Shown in pieces: positions 50,091 to 53,773 of a stretch of DNA of 53,773 bases. The stretch comes from CAYGZQ01 sp964354375 [NCBI: uncultured Planctomycetota bacterium]. GTDB taxonomy: Bacteria > JAJVIF01 > JAPKYR01. The DNA lies in NCBI GenBank assembly GCA_964354375.1, contig CAYGZQ010000009.1:1-53773 (forward strand). The letters run 5' to 3'. Positions within the stretch are counted from its first letter, which is position 1, and each line of letters begins with the position of its first letter. Position numbers and translations under genes: made by a program. Under the pieces are notes generated by a model. The model was not told where the DNA came from, did no database searches, and worked only from the letters and a program-made list of their open reading frames with translations.

Positions 50091-50135
50091 TGATAACTAT
50101 TCGCAGATAGTATCAGACTTGCTGCGGATTGTCAA
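50091..50135 (-). promoter_or_regulatory. perR promoter with overlapping operator
   Basis: Minus-strand TTGACA (50135-50130), 17-bp spacer, TACTAT (50112-50107): a near-consensus promoter. The -10 lies within an inverted repeat, TGATAACTAT (50091-50100) and ATAGTATCA (50107-50115). A repressor dimer here would block RNA polymerase. It is the best candidate operator for PerR in the window. Confidence 0.7.
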
Positions 50136-50163
50136 GTCCACCCTCCCTCCCCGCAATCCATCC

Positions 50164-50256
50164 CTCACCCCCCTGCCCCCCTCTCCACGATTCAGACCTC
50201 GCCCCCCCTTCCCCCCTCCCCACAATTGTGGGGAGGGGGGCTGGGGGGGTGAGGTC
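50164..50256. repeat. Repeat family A, copy 2
   Basis: CTCACCCCCCTGCCCCCCTC, a second C-rich half-unit after ATTCAGACCTCG, the palindromic centre CCCACAATTGTGGGG, and the G-rich arm ending GGGGGTGAGGTC. It lies between the perR promoter and the 50416 gene. Confidence 0.85.
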
Positions 50257-50415
50257 CGAAACGCCACACGCCGGGCATGGTCCTGAGAGGTATGTGGTAG
50301 ACTTTATCTATGAGGACACGGGCGGACTTGTTTGGGAGACAGACTACGAAACTCAGTTGACGGGCAAAGCGAGTACACCGCCGTGCCAAGTGCTGAGTTA
50401 GGAGGCGACGCAGTA

Positions 50416-50970
50416 ATGCACAAACAACTGGTTATCATCCTCTTGGCGATTGTCGCGGTCTTCGTTTCAGACTGCGCCGGAAATAACTCATCCATCGGCC
50501 GTGAGGACAGTAGGGCGAAGACAACAGGGCAGGCCATTCTGATCACATTTCTTGATCCGGACAATGGGTACTACTCAACTGAACCTCGAAGTGTCTTCAA
50601 CCCTGATAACTATGAGCTTTACTACAAGGGCAAGCTAGACGATACGTTCTATTCGCAGGATTTCTGGATCAATCTCGGTCGATCGTGTCCCCCTGATCAA
50701 CAGTTCTATGAATGGTCGACCAACTATTTCGCCTTCCTGCTGCCCAGACAGGACAAAGAGAGCTTCTACCTATTGACCGATTGGGGCTGGATATACGCAC
50801 CGAAATACCGCTTCGAGCTCCGAAGATACCGAACGACCGATTTGCTCGATGTGCGGAAAGCGGTCCAGAACGGTGAAGAGATCAACGGCTATGCCCACGA
50901 TGTTGTGGCCATATACGACGTGCAATTCGAGCCCGAGTTCTCTGTCTCGTCCGCGCGACCTCCGAACTGA
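50416..50970 (+). CDS. Putative secreted protein of unknown function
   Basis: A 184-residue exported protein. AGGAGG about 10 nt upstream (near 50400) selects ATG 50416. The hydrophobic start MHKQLVIILLAIVAVFVSDC looks like a lipoprotein signal but, like the 8975-10147 protein, has Asp before the Cys. The mature part is aromatic- and Asp-rich (DPDNGYYSTEPRSVFNPDNY, YNYELYYKG-type strands, WINLGRSCPPDQQFYEW) and probably beta-rich. I do not recognise the family. It is isolated from the perR block, on the opposite strand and between two family A repeats. Confidence 0.65.
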   Translation: MHKQLVIILLAIVAVFVSDCAGNNSSIGREDSRAKTTGQAILITFLDPDNGYYSTEPRSVFNPDNYELYYKGKLDDTFYSQDFWINLGRSCPPDQQFYEWSTNYFAFLLPRQDKESFYLLTDWGWIYAPKYRFELRRYRTTDLLDVRKAVQNGEEINGYAHDVVAIYDVQFEPEFSVSSARPPN

Positions 50971-51064
50971 GGTCGGCTACTAGACACCGCGACAGGCTTA
51001 CGAATACGAGTACCACCTGCGATCAAGAGAAACCGTCGCTCGCGATGCCGGGATCAATACAAAA

Positions 51065-51122
51065 CCTCACCCCCCTGCCCCCCTCTCCATAATTATGGAG
51101 AGGGGGTTGGGGGGGTGAGGTC
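51065..51122. repeat. Repeat family A, copy 3
   Basis: CCTCACCCCCCTGCCCCCCT, palindromic centre CTCCATAATTATGGAG, and the G-rich arm ending GGGGTGAGGTC. It ends 8 nt from the rubredoxin stop codon and could act as its terminator. Confidence 0.85.
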
Positions 51123-51129
51123 GTATCCC

Positions 51130-51291
51130 CTATTCCTCCGGTGAGAATTCGTCTTTGCCTGCGCCGCAGGCCGGGCACGTGAAATCGTCGGGCAGTTTCT
51201 CGAACGGTATACCCGCCTCGATGCCCTCCTCCGGCACACCTTCCTCGGGATCATAGACCCATCCGCACACGTTGCACACATACCTTTTCAT
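51130..51291 (-). CDS. rub: Rubredoxin
   Basis: A 53-residue iron protein, read directly from the minus strand. GGAGGAGACGGA precedes ATG 51291. Fe(Cys)4 ligands: Cys6 and Cys9 in [15 protein letters not shown], Cys39 and Cys42 in [13 protein letters not shown]. Length and motifs match the family exactly. It passes electrons, here probably to the flavodiiron protein encoded 63 nt upstream on the same strand, which reduces O2 or NO. Confidence 0.95.
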   Translation of the reverse strand: MKRYVCNVCGWVYDPEEGVPEEGIEAGIPFEKLPDDFTCPACGAGKDEFSPEE

Positions 51292-51354
51292 TCCGTCTCC
51301 TCCGTCAGGTGAAATGATATGGCAGAAATCTTGGCGGAGATTATCTCATTTCAG

Positions 51355-52545
51355 TCAGCCGGAAGCCATCTCTTTTGCCTTGCTGGCGAGGTCGGCGCCC
51401 GCGGCTCGACATTCCTCCAGAATCGACGGCGTCGGGCGATACTGCGACCTGATCGGCTCCCGCAGGATTTCCCAGCCCATCGATTTCATCCATTCGTCCA
51501 GAGCTTCCGAAGCGCCTTTTCCCCAGCCGTAGGACCCGAACGCGAATGCCGCCTTGTTGGCGGGCCGCAGCCCCTTCAGGTATGTCGTGACCGCGCCCAT
51601 CATCGGCATCATCCCCTGGTTCAGAGTGGACGATCCGAGCGTGATCGCCGCCGCGTCCAGAACTTCGGTCGCGATCACGGTCTGGCTGGAATGGCGGATG
51701 TGGATCAACTTCGCCTCCACTCCGGGTTGCGACGCGCCCTCCAGAATCGCGCGCGCCATCTGGGCGGTCGAGTCCCACATCGTATCGTACACGACAAGAA
51801 CCTTCGATTCCGGACGGAACTCCGCCCATCCCCTGTAGGCCTTGAGAATCTCGTCCAGATGCTTTCGCCAGATGAGCCCGTGGCTGGGCGCGATCATCTC
51901 GATGGCAAGATTCGAGGCTTTGTCCAGAGTCGTCGACACCTGCTTTCCAAACGGCATGACTATGTTGGCGTAATAAGTCTTTGCCTCTTCCATGAGCGTC
52001 GAGAAGGGCACCTCATCGTCGAATCTCGACGACGTCGCGTAGTGCTGGCCGAAAGCGTCCATCGAGAAGAGAAGCTTTTCCTCGCGGACGTACGTGAACA
52101 TCGAGTCGGGCCAGTGGACCATCGGGGTCTCAATGAAATGGAGCGTGCGTTTTCCGAGCGCCACCGAGTCGCCGGTAGCCACCGTGCGGACTTTCCAGCG
52201 GGACGTATCGAAATACATCGACAGAATCTGGAGGCATTTTTTGCTGCAGAGGAGTGTCGCGTTCGGGAGCGCTTCGATCACCCTGGGAAGTCCGCCTGAA
52301 TGATCGGGCTCCGCGTGGTTTGCGACGACGAAATCGATTTTGACCGGATCGGTGAGCGCACCGATGTTCCTCAGAAGGTGATCGACGTACGGCGCCTTGA
52401 CCGCGTCGATCAGCGCGGTCTTCTCGTCCCGGATGAGGTAGGAGTTGTAGGTGGCGCCGCGGTCGGTCTGATAGCTGTGGAAATCGCGGATCGTCCAGTC
52501 GATATAGCCCACCCAGTCGATGTTGTCGCGCAGTGTTGTGTTCAT
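51355..52545 (-). CDS. Flavodiiron protein (A-type, oxygen/nitric oxide reductase)
   Basis: A 396-residue two-domain protein. The N-terminal beta-lactamase-like diiron domain has His77-x-Glu79-x-Asp81-His82 (VANHAEPDHSGG), His in MVHWPDSMF, Asp in FSMDAFGQHY and His in APSHGLIWR. All ligands are present, unlike degenerate forms. The C-terminal flavodoxin-like FMN domain starts near residue 250 (VLVVYDTMWDSTAQMARAI) with GSYGWGKGASE. It reduces O2 to water or NO to N2O without producing radicals and takes electrons from rubredoxin, whose gene lies just downstream. It fits an anaerobe. Confidence 0.95.
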   Translation of the reverse strand: MNTTLRDNIDWVGYIDWTIRDFHSYQTDRGATYNSYLIRDEKTALIDAVKAPYVDHLLRNIGALTDPVKIDFVVANHAEPDHSGGLPRVIEALPNATLLCSKKCLQILSMYFDTSRWKVRTVATGDSVALGKRTLHFIETPMVHWPDSMFTYVREEKLLFSMDAFGQHYATSSRFDDEVPFSTLMEEAKTYYANIVMPFGKQVSTTLDKASNLAIEMIAPSHGLIWRKHLDEILKAYRGWAEFRPESKVLVVYDTMWDSTAQMARAILEGASQPGVEAKLIHIRHSSQTVIATEVLDAAAITLGSSTLNQGMMPMMGAVTTYLKGLRPANKAAFAFGSYGWGKGASEALDEWMKSMGWEILREPIRSQYRPTPSILEECRAAGADLASKAKEMASG

Positions 52546-52569
52546 TGTTTGATCCAGAATGCCGGTACC

Positions 52570-52614
52570 CCGGTAGCAGCTACTTTTCGAGGACGAAAAG
52601 GTAGCAGCTACCGG
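52570..52614. repeat. Repeat family E: 21-bp stem hairpin between peroxiredoxin and flavodiiron genes
   Basis: CCGGTAGCAGCTAC (52570-52583) pairs with GTAGCAGCTACCGG (52601-52614) with two central mismatches. It is extended by CTTTTCG/CGAAAAG around AGGA. It sits in the 87-nt gap of the minus-strand pair and may reduce read-through or protect mRNA. Confidence 0.7.
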
Positions 52615-52632
52615 CCAATACCGATCAAAGCT

Positions 52633-53220
52633 TCACTGATGTCTGGCCAGGTAATCCGCGACGCCTTTCGCGGTGGGCTTCATCGCCTCTTCGCCCTTGT
52701 GCCAGTTCGCGGGACACACCTCGCCGTGCTCTTCGGTGAAGATCAGAGCATCAAGAAGGCGAAGCGTTTCGTCGACATTCCGACCCAACCCGAGATCGTT
52801 CACGAGCTCGTGCCGGATAATCCCCTTTTTGTCGATGAGGAACGTCCCTCTGAGCGCGACCCCATCGTCCGTGAGCACGCCGAAGCTTCTCGCGATGTTT
52901 TTCGTCAGGTCGGAGACAAGCGGGTAGTTGATGTCGCCGATACCGCCGTGATCCCGGGGAGTGTTCTTCCACGCGAAATGAGTATACTGCGAGTCAACAG
53001 AGACCCCGATCACCTCGGCGTTCCTCTCCTTGAACTTCTTGAGCTCCTTGTCGAAGGCGATGATCTCCGACGGGCACACGAACGTGAAGTCAAGCGGGTA
53101 GAAGAAGAGGATCACGTACTTGCCCCGGTAGGATGAAAGCTTAAGCTCTTCGAACGTGTTGTCGGGCATGACGGCCTGGGCGGTGAAATCGGGTGCTTCC
53201 TTGAGAACCATCGAGCACAT
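52633..53220 (-). CDS. Typical 2-Cys peroxiredoxin (AhpC/Prx1 type)
   Basis: A 195-residue peroxidase. GGGAGA upstream selects ATG 53220 over the frame start at 53298. Peroxidatic Cys49 is in [15 protein letters not shown], resolving Cys169 in [16 protein letters not shown]. It reduces H2O2 and organic peroxides, accepting electrons from thioredoxin or AhpF-like proteins; no partner gene is adjacent. It precedes the flavodiiron and rubredoxin genes on the same strand and completes the oxygen-defence set. Confidence 0.94.
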   Translation of the reverse strand: MCSMVLKEAPDFTAQAVMPDNTFEELKLSSYRGKYVILFFYPLDFTFVCPSEIIAFDKELKKFKERNAEVIGVSVDSQYTHFAWKNTPRDHGGIGDINYPLVSDLTKNIARSFGVLTDDGVALRGTFLIDKKGIIRHELVNDLGLGRNVDETLRLLDALIFTEEHGEVCPANWHKGEEAMKPTAKGVADYLARHQ

Positions 53221-53358
53221 ACATTTCTCCCTTCCTGTCCAAAGCCTGAGAATCCGGACCAAGTCTACCCGATGCCCGGGAATTTCGCATCCCCCCACCG
53301 TATGAGCGACTCATGCGACATGGGGCATTTTTTGGTTCAGAGGTGAAAAATCCATGTG

Positions 53359-53381
53359 AAAATCCGGAATTAGCGGATTTT
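53359..53381. terminator. Hairpin, possible terminator
   Basis: AAAATCCG (53359-53366) and CGGATTTT (53374-53381) form a perfect 8-bp stem with a 7-nt loop. Both flanks are AT-rich, so it may work in either direction between the peroxiredoxin and RRM genes. The 53221-53530 gap has this, the promoter below and no gene. Confidence 0.45.
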
Positions 53382-53415
53382 CAGACGAATTCAACCTGGG
53401 AATAGTGAAAAACGC

Positions 53416-53444
53416 TTGACTTCATAGTGGAGCACGCTTAATCT
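53416..53444 (+). promoter_or_regulatory. Promoter of the RRM protein gene
   Basis: TTGACT (53416-53421), 17-bp spacer, TAATCT (53439-53444). The leader to ATG 53531 is about 80 nt, long for this window and like cold-responsive RNA-binding protein genes. Confidence 0.65.
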
Positions 53445-53530
53445 AATACGAGCCTGCTTGAGAATATCCGAGTATACCCCCCGGTGTTACTTAGCAGAGA
53501 ACGTAGAAAAAGGAACAGAAAAGCCGAGAC

Positions 53531-53773
53531 ATGAACATCTTCGTGGGAAACCTGAATTATTCCACAATGGAGGACATCCTGCGCGAGCTCTTTGAGCCGT
53601 ACGGCGAGATCGACACAGTGAAGATCATTACCGATCGAGACACTGGACGCTCTCGTGGCTTTGGCTTCGTCGAAATGCCTAATGACGAGGAAGCCCAGGC
53701 CGCCATCCAGGCCCTGGACGGCAAAGAGATCGAAGGACGCGCGCTGAAGGTCAACGAAGCCCGGGCAAGGACC
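53531..53773 (+). CDS. RNA-binding protein with RRM domain (cut by the window end)
   Basis: The first 81 residues of a small RNA-binding protein. RNP2 (NIFVGNLNYS) and RNP1 (RSRGFGFVEM) are intact, with the usual beta-alpha-beta order, ending ALKVNEARAR. Such bacterial RRM proteins usually have a Gly-rich tail and act as RNA chaperones. The window ends in the coding region, so the C-terminus is unseen. Confidence 0.93.
   Translation, partial: MNIFVGNLNYSTMEDILRELFEPYGEIDTVKIITDRDTGRSRGFGFVEMPNDEEAQAAIQALDGKEIEGRALKVNEARART

Overview
The window (about 54 kb, GC-rich, dense coding) looks like a chromosomal piece of an uncultivated, probably Gram-negative-type bacterium with an anaerobic or microaerobic life. 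The evidence is a rubredoxin plus flavodiiron protein, a PerR-type regulator with several peroxidases, a pentaheme c-type cytochrome, tryptophanase, a LarA-type racemase and complex I. Many secreted lipoproteins and Shine-Dalgarno-led genes fit a bacterium. No rRNA, tRNA, transposase or CRISPR was found, and I cannot place the organism in a phylum from the sequence.

Layout. 0.3-4.6 kb: WG-repeat lipoprotein, family 2 glycosyltransferase, methylthioribose-1-phosphate isomerase (mtnA) and a small membrane protein. 4.9-13 kb: four large secreted lipoproteins (Ig-like/NHL, two unknown, one beta-helix) around a divergent promoter region; a decayed 3' fragment of an mtnA-like gene lies at 7.2 kb. 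13-17.5 kb: tryptophanase and two TPR lipoproteins. 17.7-26.3 kb: a nuoHIJKLM operon in which H, L and M are all much longer than usual. 26.5-31.7 kb: small lipoprotein, pseudopilin, YfhO-like membrane protein and a C39-peptidase-like protein. 31.8-35.9 kb: pentaheme cytochrome, then a divergent pair of a DRE-TIM aldol-type synthase and a Cys/Met PLP enzyme. 36-37.4 kb: HigB-like toxin and an antitoxin fused to an ImmA/IrrE metallopeptidase. 37.5-46.2 kb: zinc-ribbon protein, a 920-residue Ig-like/SBBP lipoprotein, a GT-C type membrane protein, a small membrane protein, an orphan HPt protein, an unknown protein and LarA. 46.2-53.2 kb: a minus-strand oxidative-stress block (perR, TIGR02757 gene, peroxiredoxin, tpx, sod, ferritin; then peroxiredoxin, flavodiiron protein, rubredoxin). 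The right edge cuts an RRM RNA-binding protein.

How the genes work together. The PerR block is a coherent peroxide/superoxide/oxygen defence set behind a strong promoter that carries an inverted repeat over its -10. The nuo operon encodes most of the complex I membrane arm plus NuoI, but nuoN and nuoA-G are not here. The two largest extra domains in complex I, in NuoH and NuoM, are predicted on the periplasmic side.

The intergenic space is unusually rich in short palindromic repeats. I distinguish at least seven families (A-G below); several copies sit at gene ends and one supplies a stop codon. Several genes without a Shine-Dalgarno sequence have a -10 hexamer 6-12 nt before the start codon, suggesting leaderless or near-leaderless mRNAs. 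Start codons were chosen from ribosome-binding sites, signal peptides and family alignments from memory, so N-termini are less certain than C-termini.
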